A stretch of DNA of 43,911 bases from Candidatus Sulfotelmatobacter sp. (GCA_025928375.1 JAICJP010000002.1:1-43911), one strand, 5' to 3'. Positions 28,303-39,590 are shown, numbered from the stretch's first letter. Notes: a model not told the origin generated them from the letters alone. Numbers and translations: made by a program.

Positions 28303-30666
28303 TCAATTTGCAGCAAAGTGTACTTCCCAAGCAACGTTCGTTTTTTGTCCACGAAACGTGGCCTGCAAAAGACGTCCGTCAGTTTTCATCTCGATGGACA
28401 CGGCACTCTTGTCCCCAGCGAACGCCTTCACATCAATCGGCTTCGAACCTTCGGAGATATGAAACCACAGCGAATATGGCACTCCCGGCACGCTCGCCGA
28501 TACACCTCTGAGGATTTTCCTCGATGGATCCCAATTCTGGGACAGCAGCGAGTAGCTCCCCGAGATGTGCCGGGACAAGCCAATGAGCTGAGGTCGCTCC
28601 ATTACTGGATGAATCAGCAAGACCCGTGTGTCATGTGCCGGGATGGGGACATCTACGTGATCGGTGAAGGTACCTAATAGTTTCTGATTCCAAAAATCGA
28701 ACACAACATACTTGGATTTCCCATCCAAGCCCAGCTTGTCAGCAAAGCTAACGGTCTTGTCAGCCTCTGTGCTGTGCCAGTTTGTGACTCCGACGACATC
28801 GTAGCTCCCGGCCGGTGTATTGACTTTGAGGTCAATAATTTCCGGATAGTGATGAATGTAATAATCCGGCTGCACTTGTTTGAATTTGTCCCATGAGCTC
28901 TGGGTACCTCGGCTGAACAGATCGATGGGGATGATCGGAAGCGTAGGCAAAGACTTTTGCAGCATCTTTACCCGTGCCTCGGGCAATTCAGGGGTCACGC
29001 TCGCCAAGGGGTACGCAACCCCGGTCAAGGCTATGTAGCTGACCAGTGTCCTCGCCTCGGCCTCCGTAACGCCAAACCCTGTAAGCGGTTCCTCACGATC
29101 CCGCTCAGTCTCAATAACGATTGGCTTGCGTTTCTTGGTTGCCTCAGAGACAGACATTGGCTCGCCCAGCTCTATACCCTCTCCCGGCATGACATAAACC
29201 AGCAAGTGGTTCAGAAACCCATTGGCGAAGATCGAGCTGAACAGCGAATACATTCCTTGCCAATTGTTGTAAACATCATCGCCGTTGAAATAAGAGTTCG
29301 CATACCCAATGGCGTTCAGTGGTGTGCCCGCGGGACAAACTTCGAGAAAGCGCTCCGGTCCGATCGTTTTCCGTATCATCGCAAGTCTTGATCTATAGTT
29401 CGCGATGAAGTCGATTCCTGGATCGTGTAAACGCGTTCTGTCTACCGGCGGCGCGTACTTGGGCAGCGCATGTTCTCCGTCGAGTTTGTAGTAGTCGAAG
29501 CCCCAGTCATCAAACGTTTGAAACACGCGGTGAACAACTTCCAGCGCCTGGGGATTAGTCGAGTCCAGTGCAGGAGTGTCGTAATCGCGAATCACGCTTC
29601 CTTTCTTGTCATACAGATACCAATCAGGATGCGTGCGCCGGCCGGCGGCGCAGGAATTTGGCACCAGCCAGATTCCAGCTTTCAATCCTTTTGAACGAAT
29701 GTAACTCGTCAGCCACTGCGGCCCATGTGGAAATTTCTTCTGATCCCAGTTTTCGATCCAGGAATGCCCTTCAGGAGTGCGGTCGTAGCCGTCATCAAGT
29801 TCAACAAATTCGAAGCCGTAAGGTAGAAGATGCGTTGCGATCCAATCCGCATTGACGGTCATGTCCGTTTCGGTGACATCTTCGTAGTAGCTGGTCCAAC
29901 TGGACCAGACCATCGGAGCGGCTCTGAAATGAGTGTCATCAAAGCTGGAGTAAAACGGCACACCCAAAGCCTTGGTGTAATAGTCCGGAATCAATCGAAT
30001 GATCCTGGTTCCATGCACGGGTAGAGTGATTTTGAGCAGGTCTGGATTCTGGGGATCGCGACGCAGCGTAACTGCTTCGCCAAAGTCAATACCGGTGTCG
30101 GTCTCCCGATCAAACAGGCTGTGGAAGACTGTGCCTTGGGACTGGCCGAGCGAGAAATACATCACATCCGGGTTTTGCCTCGGCAGGAAGGAGCGGTTAT
30201 GGGTGTAGTCGCCGCCATACGTGCCCGCGACTTCGCCTGTCCCCACCCAATCGACGGGCGCTCCTGCAGTATCGAGTAAACGGGCAACGATCCGGTTCGG
30301 CGGAGCGGGTGTGTCTGCGATCAGTTCGGCATCGTATTCCGTGCTGGAGATGATTAATACATTGTCGGCGCCTGCAAACGACCAGCCAGTGGCGGGTCCC
30401 GAGCTCCTGATATTCAGTCTCCCAACGCTCTCTTGCGCCTGCCATTGTGTGAGTTCGTGACGACCCGCTGGAGAATTCACATATAAATGCACGTTTTGCA
30501 GCAAGGTGCCAAGGATTTCATTCTTGACCGTTATTGCTTGACGCGCATTATCTGCGGTGATCGTCCATTGACTGTTTGAGACAGCCGCGATGGGCAGGTT
30601 CCGCAGAGCGGTTATCCCACCGATAGGCATCAGCAAGCAGCAGCAAAAGAAAGCCTTGATGATCAT
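28303..30666 (-). CDS. Secreted clan GH-D glycoside hydrolase, alpha-galactosidase-like
   Basis: Signal peptide; 'YGFEFVELDDGYDRTPEGHSWIENWDQKKFPHGPQWLTSYIRSKGLKAGIWLVP'; nucleophile region 'DDWGFDYYKLDGE'. Confidence 0.8.
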   Translation of the reverse strand: MIIKAFFCCCLLMPIGGITALRNLPIAAVSNSQWTITADNARQAITVKNEILGTLLQNVHLYVNSPAGRHELTQWQAQESVGRLNIRSSGPATGWSFAGADNVLIISSTEYDAELIADTPAPPNRIVARLLDTAGAPVDWVGTGEVAGTYGGDYTHNRSFLPRQNPDVMYFSLGQSQGTVFHSLFDRETDTGIDFGEAVTLRRDPQNPDLLKITLPVHGTRIIRLIPDYYTKALGVPFYSSFDDTHFRAAPMVWSSWTSYYEDVTETDMTVNADWIATHLLPYGFEFVELDDGYDRTPEGHSWIENWDQKKFPHGPQWLTSYIRSKGLKAGIWLVPNSCAAGRRTHPDWYLYDKKGSVIRDYDTPALDSTNPQALEVVHRVFQTFDDWGFDYYKLDGEHALPKYAPPVDRTRLHDPGIDFIANYRSRLAMIRKTIGPERFLEVCPAGTPLNAIGYANSYFNGDDVYNNWQGMYSLFSSIFANGFLNHLLVYVMPGEGIELGEPMSVSEATKKRKPIVIETERDREEPLTGFGVTEAEARTLVSYIALTGVAYPLASVTPELPEARVKMLQKSLPTLPIIPIDLFSRGTQSSWDKFKQVQPDYYIHHYPEIIDLKVNTPAGSYDVVGVTNWHSTEADKTVSFADKLGLDGKSKYVVFDFWNQKLLGTFTDHVDVPIPAHDTRVLLIHPVMERPQLIGLSRHISGSYSLLSQNWDPSRKILRGVSASVPGVPYSLWFHISEGSKPIDVKAFAGDKSAVSIEMKTDGRLLQATFRGQKTNVAWEVHFAAN

Positions 30667-30913
30667 CTCTAGTTAAGACCCCGTCTTTGGAATCTGCGGC
30701 GGGATTATAGGCCTGTGTCTACAAATCGTCCATGCGACGAGCGAACGAGGGCGGTTATTAGAGCTCGCGCAGTAGACCTACTTTTCCCTTGACTTCAAGC
30801 AACGTCGAGGGGTACAAGTTATGCCCATTATCGGCTCGGGGTTTCGATAACTTTCTTTTTCTGATCAAAGATTGCTTTTGTGGCGTGACAGAAGTCAAGC
30901 GGAGGTCACCGAT

Positions 30914-33900
30914 ATGTCCGCGAATGTAAACCCTTCCTGGAGTTTTGTTCTTTTCACCCTGTTGATGACTTCCCTTCTGACGCTGCATGTGCCTGCGAAC
31001 GCTCAGATGGGCAACGCCACGCTTGGCGGAACCGTAACCGATACAAGCGGTGCCGCTGTGGTGGGTGCTCAACTCACCTTGATTAATAAGGCGCAGCAGT
31101 TTGAGCAAAAGGCAGTATCGAACGACAGGGGCGAGTACACCTTTCGCAATCTCACGCCCGGAACATACGACCTGAGCATCGCGATGACGGGATTTGAGAA
31201 GTCCGTGCAAAGCGGCATTGTGCTGACCCTGAATCAGTCCGGTCGTGCCGATGTCACGCTGAGGGCAGGAGCGATCAGCGAGACTGTCACCGTTGAGGGC
31301 CAGAACACTCTCATCAACTACGACAACGGCACGGTGCAAGGGGGCATTGATCCACAGACGGTGAAAGACCTTCCCCTAATTGTCTCCGGCAAACCTCGAT
31401 CGTCAGCCAGCTTCGCGGTACTGCTGCCTGGCGTCTCTACGGGTAGCAGCAACGAGGCTTTCAACGCCCGCATCAACGGCGGCATTCAATCTGGAGACGA
31501 AGCTCTGCTAGATGGCGCCACCATGCAAGAAGGCTTCATGAGCCAGAGTGGCATGGTTTCGATTCAAGGTGATTTCCAGATGTCTCCTGACATGGTTCAG
31601 GAAGTCAAGGTACTCACCTCGGACTACGCCCCGGAATACGGTTCGTCCACCTCCGGCCAGATAACGATGGTAAGCAAGTCAGGGGGCAATCAGTACCACG
31701 GTGCCTTATTCGAGTACACGCGGAATCGATGGTTGAACGCGAAACCTTGGAACGCGCCGCCGTGCGAGACTCCCGGTTGTGATCAGCGCCCGTTCGACAT
31801 CGAGCACGATTTTGGCGCGAATTTCGGTGGTCCTATTAAGATTCCTTTCCTTTATCACGGAACATCAAAGCATCACTCCTATTTCTACTTCGACTGGGAA
31901 GCGTTTCATCAAGCGGGTGGAGCGAGTAAGCCGACCCTTTCCATTCCGTCACTCCTGGAACGATCTGGAAATTTCAGCGATTGGGGACTTCCCATCTATG
32001 CCCCCGGGAATTTCGCACCGGGGGCTGCATGTGCCCAGGCATTGCCGGTCGGCTTCGGTCCGGGTCAGCAGTTTCCGGGCAATATCATTCCGCAAGCGTG
32101 CATCAGTCCAATTGCGGCCGCCTATCTCGCGCAACTTCCTCAGCCCACGAACGGTCAGGCCCAAAATAATTACACTTTGTCCCGGCCAGTTCCGGACACT
32201 CTGGTAGCGAACAGTAATGTTTACATGTTCCGCATCGACCACAACTATGGCGATAAGGACCATTTCTATTTCTTCTGGTGGCGGCAGTTTACGGGCTTCA
32301 ACACAGCCACCGAACTTCCTGTTGCCATTGCGACAGAAGAGCCCACGCGGCCTCAAAATTCTCCGATCGCGCGCTTTAACTGGGAGCACACCTTTTCCGC
32401 CACGCTCACGAACCATGTCACGGTTGGTTACTTGAACCGCAACGAAGGATACGGTTCCCTCAACCTCTCTTTCATAGGAAAGCTGCCGGGAGTCCCCGGC
32501 GCTCCTGGTAACAATGCTCTTCCCGAATTTACGTTTGGCAACGATTTCAACCAAATGTCCGACAATAAGGGCGATCCGTCAGGCAACATCACAACCCGAC
32601 CAACCTGGGTGATCAATGATGTAGTGAATAAGGTACTTGGCCACCATACACTCACCTTTGGCGGGGAATGGCGCTCCGTGCAAGGCAACGTTCACGATCA
32701 CACGAACCAAGCTGGAACCTACTACTTTGATAGCTCTACAACAGGCTTACCGAGCCTGACCAGTGGAAATCCGATCGCCAGTTACTTGTTGGGAGCAGTA
32801 GGGGGCGGCAGCGTAGATTACAAAACTGTCCCCTCCTGGTATCCACGTCAGATTGTGTGGGCCTTCCACGGGAACGATTCCTGGAGAGTCACTCCCAAGC
32901 TAACGCTCAACTTCGGATTGCGCTGGGATTACTACTCTGCATCGCGCGAGAAGTATAACCATTTCTCATTTTTCGATCCCACCGGTATAAATCCGACCGC
33001 AGGCATCCCTGGAAGGCTCGCCTTTGCCGGCAGCGGCTCGAGTTGCGGAGATGCCTGCTTCGGCCGCGATTATCCGGAGCAACCCTGGAAAAACGGCTTT
33101 GCCCCGCGGCTTAGCTTCGCCTATGCCATGAACCAGAAGACCGTCATTCGTGCTGGCTATGGGGTGTTCTTCGCACAGGCCTTTTATCCAGGGTGGAACG
33201 GAGGCATGGCACTCGACGGATACAATCTGACGCAAACCTTCGGCACGCATCAGGATCCCGTCACAAACCAGACTGATCCAAACTTCTATTTGGATAATGG
33301 TGTACCAGCCCCTTCGCTGACGCCACCATTTATCTCGGCATCGTACGATAACGGACAATCCACGAACGACGGCCACCCCTTATATCGTCCGCTGGATGGG
33401 AATCGCCGGCCGTATTCCCAGCAGTGGAATTTGACCATTGAACGTCAGTTGCCGAAGAACATCTTTCTGAGCGTCGCTTACGTGGCCAACAAAGGCACAC
33501 GTCTACCCTCATCCTTGAGGCCTCTCAACGTCCTGAATCCTTTTGACCCAGGAATTCGGGCGCTGGAGGCGAACACCACTCCGATCGATCCAACCTGCGC
33601 CACTGGCAATCCAGCTCCCGGTGCGAACTGCAGCTATGTCCCCGAGTTGAACACGGTCTTCACCTCGGACACCCAGACGCTTTTCGGAGTGAACGCTCCC
33701 TACGCGGGTTGGGTCGAGGAGTTAACGAACGCTGGAGTTTGCGATCCGACGGTGGCTCAGGCACTGCTTCCGTTCCCACAGTATTGCGGCCACTTGCAGG
33801 GGTTGAACGAGAGCCACGGCAGTTCGATCTATCACTCCTTCCAGCTGAAGGCAGAGAAGCGATACACGAACAGCCTATACATGCTGGTTTCTTACACTAA

Positions 33901-34726
33901 TGCAAAGCTGATCACCGACGCCGCCGATAACACCCAGAGCTCAGCAAGCGGCAATGAGAACGGCTCGCAGCAAGTGATTTCGCCGTTCGAGACCGGGCGC
34001 AATCGGTCTATTGCACCTGATGATGTGCCGCAGACGCTGTCTGCCGCGTTTGTTTACTCCCTACCTTTCGGCAGAGGTAAGCCCTACCTCAATGGCAGCC
34101 ATGCTTTGAACTATCTGGTCGGCGGATGGGAGATCAGCCCCATCATTCGATACTCCCGTGGGACTCCCATGTGGATTCGTTCCGGCACCTGCCAGGTAGT
34201 GGAACAGTTCGCGCAGAGTTGTCTGGTCGGCCGCATTCCGGGAGTGAATCCGTTCTTGCAGGATGTCAACAGTTTCAATCCCGGGAAGGGTGGTTGCCCA
34301 TCGGACGTACCCAATTGCGCTTCACTGCTGAATCCCGCGGCGTTTGAGCCCGTCGGATCTTTCGAGCCGAATGGCGCGTGCCCCGGGTGCACTGGGACGT
34401 TTGGATACACGGGCGCTGGCCCGCGTATCTACTCGGCTCTCAGAGGGCCGAACTACAAGAATGTGGATTTCTCAATTACGAAGAAAACGGCTCTGACCGA
34501 ACGCCTCAACTTGCAACTCCGGGCCGAGTTCTACAACGCGTTCAACAATCACATGTTCATTGATGACAGCAATTTCAATATCGGAGGAAACTTCGCCTTC
34601 AACAATGACATCAGCGCTGCGCCTCTGACCAGCGCTACTGGGCAGAGTTTCCGCGGCTTTGGCATCTGGGGCGGCAACGTAAGTGCACCGCGACGCATTC
34701 AACTTGGCGCTCGGCTCGAGTTTTGA
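30914..34726 (+). CDS. Oar-like TonB-dependent receptor with N-terminal carboxypeptidase-regulatory-like domain
   Basis: 'GNATLGGTVTDTSGAAVVGAQLTLINKAQQFEQKAVSNDRGEYTFRNLTPGTYDLSIAMTGFEKSVQSGI' then plug/barrel 'VTVEGQNTLINYDNGTVQGGID...YAPEYGSSTSGQITMVSKSGGNQYHGALFEYTRN' ending 'RRIQLGARLEF'. ATG 30914 has a GGAGG at 30901. Confidence 0.92.
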   Translation: MSANVNPSWSFVLFTLLMTSLLTLHVPANAQMGNATLGGTVTDTSGAAVVGAQLTLINKAQQFEQKAVSNDRGEYTFRNLTPGTYDLSIAMTGFEKSVQSGIVLTLNQSGRADVTLRAGAISETVTVEGQNTLINYDNGTVQGGIDPQTVKDLPLIVSGKPRSSASFAVLLPGVSTGSSNEAFNARINGGIQSGDEALLDGATMQEGFMSQSGMVSIQGDFQMSPDMVQEVKVLTSDYAPEYGSSTSGQITMVSKSGGNQYHGALFEYTRNRWLNAKPWNAPPCETPGCDQRPFDIEHDFGANFGGPIKIPFLYHGTSKHHSYFYFDWEAFHQAGGASKPTLSIPSLLERSGNFSDWGLPIYAPGNFAPGAACAQALPVGFGPGQQFPGNIIPQACISPIAAAYLAQLPQPTNGQAQNNYTLSRPVPDTLVANSNVYMFRIDHNYGDKDHFYFFWWRQFTGFNTATELPVAIATEEPTRPQNSPIARFNWEHTFSATLTNHVTVGYLNRNEGYGSLNLSFIGKLPGVPGAPGNNALPEFTFGNDFNQMSDNKGDPSGNITTRPTWVINDVVNKVLGHHTLTFGGEWRSVQGNVHDHTNQAGTYYFDSSTTGLPSLTSGNPIASYLLGAVGGGSVDYKTVPSWYPRQIVWAFHGNDSWRVTPKLTLNFGLRWDYYSASREKYNHFSFFDPTGINPTAGIPGRLAFAGSGSSCGDACFGRDYPEQPWKNGFAPRLSFAYAMNQKTVIRAGYGVFFAQAFYPGWNGGMALDGYNLTQTFGTHQDPVTNQTDPNFYLDNGVPAPSLTPPFISASYDNGQSTNDGHPLYRPLDGNRRPYSQQWNLTIERQLPKNIFLSVAYVANKGTRLPSSLRPLNVLNPFDPGIRALEANTTPIDPTCATGNPAPGANCSYVPELNTVFTSDTQTLFGVNAPYAGWVEELTNAGVCDPTVAQALLPFPQYCGHLQGLNESHGSSIYHSFQLKAEKRYTNSLYMLVSYTNAKLITDAADNTQSSASGNENGSQQVISPFETGRNRSIAPDDVPQTLSAAFVYSLPFGRGKPYLNGSHALNYLVGGWEISPIIRYSRGTPMWIRSGTCQVVEQFAQSCLVGRIPGVNPFLQDVNSFNPGKGGCPSDVPNCASLLNPAAFEPVGSFEPNGACPGCTGTFGYTGAGPRIYSALRGPNYKNVDFSITKKTALTERLNLQLRAEFYNAFNNHMFIDDSNFNIGGNFAFNNDISAAPLTSATGQSFRGFGIWGGNVSAPRRIQLGARLEF

Positions 34727-34825
34727 TCTGATTCCCGGCCGAAATCCGTCAGGTCAGATGCGGGCGCTAGCATAGTTGGAGTATCTGGCTGAGGCTGAAC
34801 ACTGTGACATCGTAAGGCAGGCTGA

Positions 34826-36682
34826 TCACTTCGCGGTGAGCCCCCTTCCCTCCACCACGGTCAAGATACGATCGACAGGAGGCTTGTTTAGAACTTCTAT
34901 TTTTCCGCTCGGCCAGTGAATCTCGAGTTTGTCGATGTCCGACACGGCGCCGAGTCCGAAATGGACTCGCACGTCAGAGCTCGAACTAAAACTTCCTCCA
35001 CTGAAAACGTCAGCACGTTGCCTTACCCGGCCTGCGGCAACAAATACCTTCGCTCCAATCGCGTCACGAGGGCTTCCCGCGCCTCCCACCAGCTTCAGCG
35101 AGATCCAGTGATTGTCGTTCTTGGCCACATTTCTGAGGAGCGTGGGATGCGCGTCCATATTGTTGACGACAACATCGGTATGACCATCGTTGAAGAGGTC
35201 GCCAAATGCTGCTCCCCGGGCGGGAATCACAGCCGCGAGCCCGCTCCCGGTAGCCGGCGGGACTTCCGCAAATCTTGTTCCGTCCAAGTTCCGAAACAGT
35301 AGCGGACGCTGTGCCCAAGTGGTACCCCAATCGCGCTGGTCCACCCATCGGTATATGTGACCGTTCGCGACGAATAGGTCCAGCAAGCCGTCGTTGTCAA
35401 AGTCGAGGAATCCTGTACCCCAGCCCAGGAACGGAATCGTGATATTGGATACGCTCGCCTGAAAACCGACCTCGGAAAAGCTCACGTTGCCGTCATTTCT
35501 GTACAGAGTATTGAAGTCATCCGAAAAGGCGGTCACGTAGAAGTCGAGCCTGCCATCGCGGTTATAATCTCCCGCCGCAATACCCATGGATGCTTGTGCC
35601 AGACCATTGTCGGTGAGCGCAAAGCCAGAAACATAGCTCACATCTTCGAACTTGCCATTGTGTAGGTTGCGGTAGAGATACCGTGGAACCGAATCATTGG
35701 CGACTGCGAGATCTAACCAACCATCATCATCGACGTCGACAAAAATCGAGGCAAGGCCATAATATCCCTGGGAGTCGGCGACGCCCGCCGCCTCGCTCAC
35801 ATCGGTGAAGGTGCCATTGCCGTTGTTGTGAAATAGATGGTCGAGTTCACCGGTCAATCCCAAGGGGCCACACATGGACCCCACTCCACGGAACTGACAA
35901 GAAGAAGCCGGAATGCCGCCTCGGCCCGGCGTTGGAGGATGGTTCGGGTCAAACTTCAGGTACCCGGGGACGAACAGATCCAGGAAGCCATCATGGTCAT
36001 AGTCTCCCCATGTGGGGCCCGTGGACCAGCCCCCGAGAGCGACGCCTGCCTTCACTGCGAGATCGCTAAAACTACCGTCGTGGTTATTGTGATACAGGCG
36101 GTTTTTCCCAAAGTTGGCGACGTAAAGGTCAGCCCAGCCATCATTGTCGTAGTCGCCAACCGCGACTCCGAATCCCCAGCGTTCGTTGGCCACTCCGCCT
36201 TTCTCTGTGACGTCCCTAAACGTCCCATCGTGATTGTTATGAAACAGCATTGCGCGAGGCGGGGGCTCTTTTCCATTCTGTGCAGGCACAGTGGAGCCAT
36301 TGAGCAGGTAAATGTCGAGCCACCCATCATTGTCATAATCAAGAAGTGCCACGCCGGAGCCTACACTCTCCAGAATCATCGCTTTTTCGCGACTGCCAGA
36401 GCGGTGCAGGAAATTGTCCAAACCAGAGGATGAAGTCACGTCTTCGAATACCACCGGAGCGCCATCCACAAAGCCACCAGCGGTAATCGGTCGCATTTTG
36501 GCATCTTTGACCGCGGCACGCGGTGGTCCAGTCGATACTCCCATGGCCTGAGCCTGCGGTGGCTCATGAAAATCCGCCGCGTTCTGCGCGGAAACCTTGA
36601 TCACGCTTGCGGCAAGAAGGACTGCCAGCAGTGGCAGCAATGGGACCGTTCGATCCGAAAGACAGCAGGGGAGATGCGTCAT
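34826..36682 (-). CDS. Exported CRTAC1 family protein (FG-GAP/VCBS repeats plus ASPIC/UnbV domain)
   Basis: Repeated 'GVALLDYDNDGWLDIYLLNGS', 'VAVGDYDNDGWADLYVANFG' calcium-binding propeller units; C-terminal 'HWISLKLVGGAGSPRDAIGAKVFVAAGRVRQRADVFSGGSFSSSSDVRVHFGLGAVSDIDKLEIHWPSGK'. Confidence 0.93.
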   Translation of the reverse strand: MTHLPCCLSDRTVPLLPLLAVLLAASVIKVSAQNAADFHEPPQAQAMGVSTGPPRAAVKDAKMRPITAGGFVDGAPVVFEDVTSSSGLDNFLHRSGSREKAMILESVGSGVALLDYDNDGWLDIYLLNGSTVPAQNGKEPPPRAMLFHNNHDGTFRDVTEKGGVANERWGFGVAVGDYDNDGWADLYVANFGKNRLYHNNHDGSFSDLAVKAGVALGGWSTGPTWGDYDHDGFLDLFVPGYLKFDPNHPPTPGRGGIPASSCQFRGVGSMCGPLGLTGELDHLFHNNGNGTFTDVSEAAGVADSQGYYGLASIFVDVDDDGWLDLAVANDSVPRYLYRNLHNGKFEDVSYVSGFALTDNGLAQASMGIAAGDYNRDGRLDFYVTAFSDDFNTLYRNDGNVSFSEVGFQASVSNITIPFLGWGTGFLDFDNDGLLDLFVANGHIYRWVDQRDWGTTWAQRPLLFRNLDGTRFAEVPPATGSGLAAVIPARGAAFGDLFNDGHTDVVVNNMDAHPTLLRNVAKNDNHWISLKLVGGAGSPRDAIGAKVFVAAGRVRQRADVFSGGSFSSSSDVRVHFGLGAVSDIDKLEIHWPSGKIEVLNKPPVDRILTVVEGRGLTAK

Positions 36683-36845
36683 GGTTTGCGCGGCGTTTCC
36701 TTATCCAGGTCGTTCGACACTCCACTGTGCTGGCCTGGTACAGCCGAACGATTGAGTTGGTCCAGCTTCTGCAATGAGAACCAACGCCCTGCAGAACAGG
36801 CTTGCCTCACGGCACTGGCTGATTGCTTCAAATATTGCATCTGAC

Positions 36846-38453
36846 TTAAGGAGCTTCGAAGGGCCTCACCTCAACCATACGCAAGAACTCCTGGCTCTTT
36901 GTATCTCTGAGCTTTTGCAGGTCCTCGTATCGCTTTGATTGCGTGTCGTAGCGCGGATCGCGGGTACGAGCATACAGCGACAGCAGATAGAAATTTGCTT
37001 CCATGTGATCTGGATTCAACTTCAGAGCACGCTGCAACTGGTTCTCGGCTTCAGCATAGTTTCTGCGAACAAAGTAGTACTTGCCCAACTCAGCCAGCGC
37101 GTCTGGGTACTCCGGCTTTGCCCGTAACGCAGACTGCAACTCGGGAAGCGCGTCGTCTAAGCGGCCTTCCTGCAATGCCAGGGAGCCGAGGTAATAATGT
37201 GCCGAAGTTGCCGCCTCGGGCCGTTGTGCTGCTCGATCGAGCCAGGTTCTCGCCTGTTCATAGTCTCTGGCGCGAAAGAAAGCTATGCCCACCGCCAATC
37301 TACCCCGCGCGTCCTCCGGATTCCGCTTCAGATACTCTTGGAAGTACGGTACGGCGTCCTTCGGGTCATGGCTGAAAAGAGAGGTTGCCCCCGCTGCGTA
37401 GTTGTAACTGCTGTTTTGAGGATCGAGTTTAACTGCCTTCTCAAAACTTTTCTGCGCTTCGGCGAGCAGTTCCAGATCGAGACACACTACACCAAAAGAA
37501 TAATGGACACTGGCGTTATCCGGTTCGAGATCGCGGGCATGAGCCAAGTATCCGAGCGCCCCCTTATAGTCCTTCTGCTTGTACGCCACTCGCGCCAAGT
37601 CAAATAAAGCGTGGACCGACATATGGTCAATCGCAACCTTTTCCAGGATCGACCGGGCATCGTCCAACCTCCCCGATTGTTCATAGGCCAATCCCAGGCT
37701 GCGCTGAAGGTCGACGGGCAGACGTTGTCGCTTCCCAAAACCTTCGAGAGCAGTGATGGTGATGTCATTATCCTTGCCGGGTCGGATGCCGAGCAACAAC
37801 TGCCGCACGTCGGCTTGTGAAAGATCCAACGCTTCCAGAAATCGCGAGAGTTCGCTGGAAGTGTTCTTGCGATCTCCTAACCCGGCATAATCGGCGCACG
37901 AAATCGAGAGGGCCTGCGCACTTCCTCTCGTGGTTCTTGGCAGACGAGACAAACGCAGCAATGAAGCTTGAAATTTTCTATCTTCAAGCAGGAGCAGGGC
38001 GCTCTGATAATTCGCTTCTGAATTCCGCGGCTCATAACTCAGCAGCCTGTCATAAATGTGCAAAGCCTTCGTTCTAGCTTGCGCGTAGGTTGCGGGATTT
38101 TCCTGGTACAGTCGGCCCAGGTTCAGATAAGCCGCCGTGAACTGGGGTCGCCGTCCGATGGCTTGCTTAAAGTTCGCCTCAGCTGCGGAGTAGTGGTGCT
38201 CTTGTGCTTCGATCACGCCTGCCAAATTATCAAGTCCAGCGTCACTGCCGAATTGTGCAGCTGACGCTCTCAACAGATCTCGAGCGGCGGACAATTTTCC
38301 GATTTCGATTAATCTCTGGATTTCCATTATGGCCCGCTCGGGCGCGTGATCGTCTGGCGGTTTTGCCAGTGCGGGAGAAACAGCCAAGCAGAAAAGAAGA
38401 ACTGCGGAGACTGCCCTGGTGCGGCAACTGCCTGGCATTAACGAGACCGTCAA
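36846..38453 (-). CDS. Exported tetratricopeptide repeat protein
   Basis: Signal-like N-terminus; many TPR units, e.g. 'ASVHYSFGVVCLDLELLAEAQKSFEKAVKLDPQNSSYNYAAGATSLFSHDPKDAVPYFQEYLKRNPEDARGRLAVG'. Confidence 0.92.
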   Translation of the reverse strand: MTVSLMPGSCRTRAVSAVLLFCLAVSPALAKPPDDHAPERAIMEIQRLIEIGKLSAARDLLRASAAQFGSDAGLDNLAGVIEAQEHHYSAAEANFKQAIGRRPQFTAAYLNLGRLYQENPATYAQARTKALHIYDRLLSYEPRNSEANYQSALLLLEDRKFQASLLRLSRLPRTTRGSAQALSISCADYAGLGDRKNTSSELSRFLEALDLSQADVRQLLLGIRPGKDNDITITALEGFGKRQRLPVDLQRSLGLAYEQSGRLDDARSILEKVAIDHMSVHALFDLARVAYKQKDYKGALGYLAHARDLEPDNASVHYSFGVVCLDLELLAEAQKSFEKAVKLDPQNSSYNYAAGATSLFSHDPKDAVPYFQEYLKRNPEDARGRLAVGIAFFRARDYEQARTWLDRAAQRPEAATSAHYYLGSLALQEGRLDDALPELQSALRAKPEYPDALAELGKYYFVRRNYAEAENQLQRALKLNPDHMEANFYLLSLYARTRDPRYDTQSKRYEDLQKLRDTKSQEFLRMVEVRPFEAP

Positions 38454-38585
38454 CAGATATTTGAAAAGCAGAATTCGGACACATTATAGCCGAGCCAGCT
38501 AAGGTGCAGCCCCACAATTTCTACTGTTTTATACTGTTGGCCGCATCGGGACGCGGGAGCCGGTGCTACTGGTCTGCAGAACCCG

Positions 38586-39590
38586 ATGGTATGGGTGCCT
38601 TCAATTCCGGTGTGGCGAATTATAACTGCAGCCCTTTGGCTGGTTGCCGCCAGCAGCTGTTGTGCCCAGGACAGCCCGGCTGAAATTCACCGCACCTACA
38701 ACCTGTCCGCGTTACAACTCTCGCCTGAACACCGCAGTCAAGTCGAAGCTGCGCTCCAGCAAAAGGATTACAAAACAGCCGAAAGGATTCTCGTCCAAGA
38801 GGCAGAGCTCGACCCTAGATCCCCACGCGCGGCGAGATTGCTGGAGTTCTCGGGGGGGCTGTTCTTTCTCGATGCTCAATACGGCAATTCAGTGATTGCC
38901 TGGAAGAAAGCCGAAGCAATTGCACCGCTCGATGAACAAACACGATTCACGCTTGCCATGGCGTATATAGAGGTAAACCGTCGCTCCTGGGCACGGTCAG
39001 AGTTGGACAAACTTTCGCTGGCTCATCCTGATAACGCCCTGTATTTGTATTGGCTGGCCCGTATCGACTATGACGACCAGAGATATTCGGAAGCCATTGC
39101 CAGACTGCAGAGGATCGTAGAGCTGGATCCCAATATGGTGCGTTCGCATGATTTGCTCGGGCTGTGCTACGACTACACGGGTCATTTCGATCAAGCGCTC
39201 GCAAGCTTCAGCCGTGCAGTTGAATTGAACCGAGTGCAGGCCAAACCGTCTCCCTGGCCACCTCTGGATATGGCGGTCACTCAGATGGAGCTAAATCAAT
39301 TGGCGAATGCGGAGAAGGGACTACGAGAGGCAATTTCTTACAATCCAAAATTGCCTCAGGCGCAATATCAACTCGGCCGTGTGCTAGACAAAGAAGGAAA
39401 AGTCGAGCAGGCGATCCAGGCGCTCAAGACCTCGGCAGCTTTGGACGCGGCCTACGCAGACCCACATTACCTGCTCGGACGGATGTATCAAAAGGTCGGC
39501 AAAAATGATCTGGCCAAAACTGAAATCTTACAATTCCAGCGGCTCAAACAAGCAGGAAACTCTGGCAGCCACCGGCTTCCCGCTCCTTAA
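38586..39590 (+). CDS. Exported tetratricopeptide repeat protein
   Basis: Signal-like N-terminus 'MVWVPSIPVWRIITAALWLVAASSCCAQ'; TPR units 'VRSHDLLGLCYDYTGHFDQALASFSRAVELN', 'PQAQYQLGRVLDKEGKVEQAIQALKTSAALD'. Confidence 0.92.
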   Translation: MVWVPSIPVWRIITAALWLVAASSCCAQDSPAEIHRTYNLSALQLSPEHRSQVEAALQQKDYKTAERILVQEAELDPRSPRAARLLEFSGGLFFLDAQYGNSVIAWKKAEAIAPLDEQTRFTLAMAYIEVNRRSWARSELDKLSLAHPDNALYLYWLARIDYDDQRYSEAIARLQRIVELDPNMVRSHDLLGLCYDYTGHFDQALASFSRAVELNRVQAKPSPWPPLDMAVTQMELNQLANAEKGLREAISYNPKLPQAQYQLGRVLDKEGKVEQAIQALKTSAALDAAYADPHYLLGRMYQKVGKNDLAKTEILQFQRLKQAGNSGSHRLPAP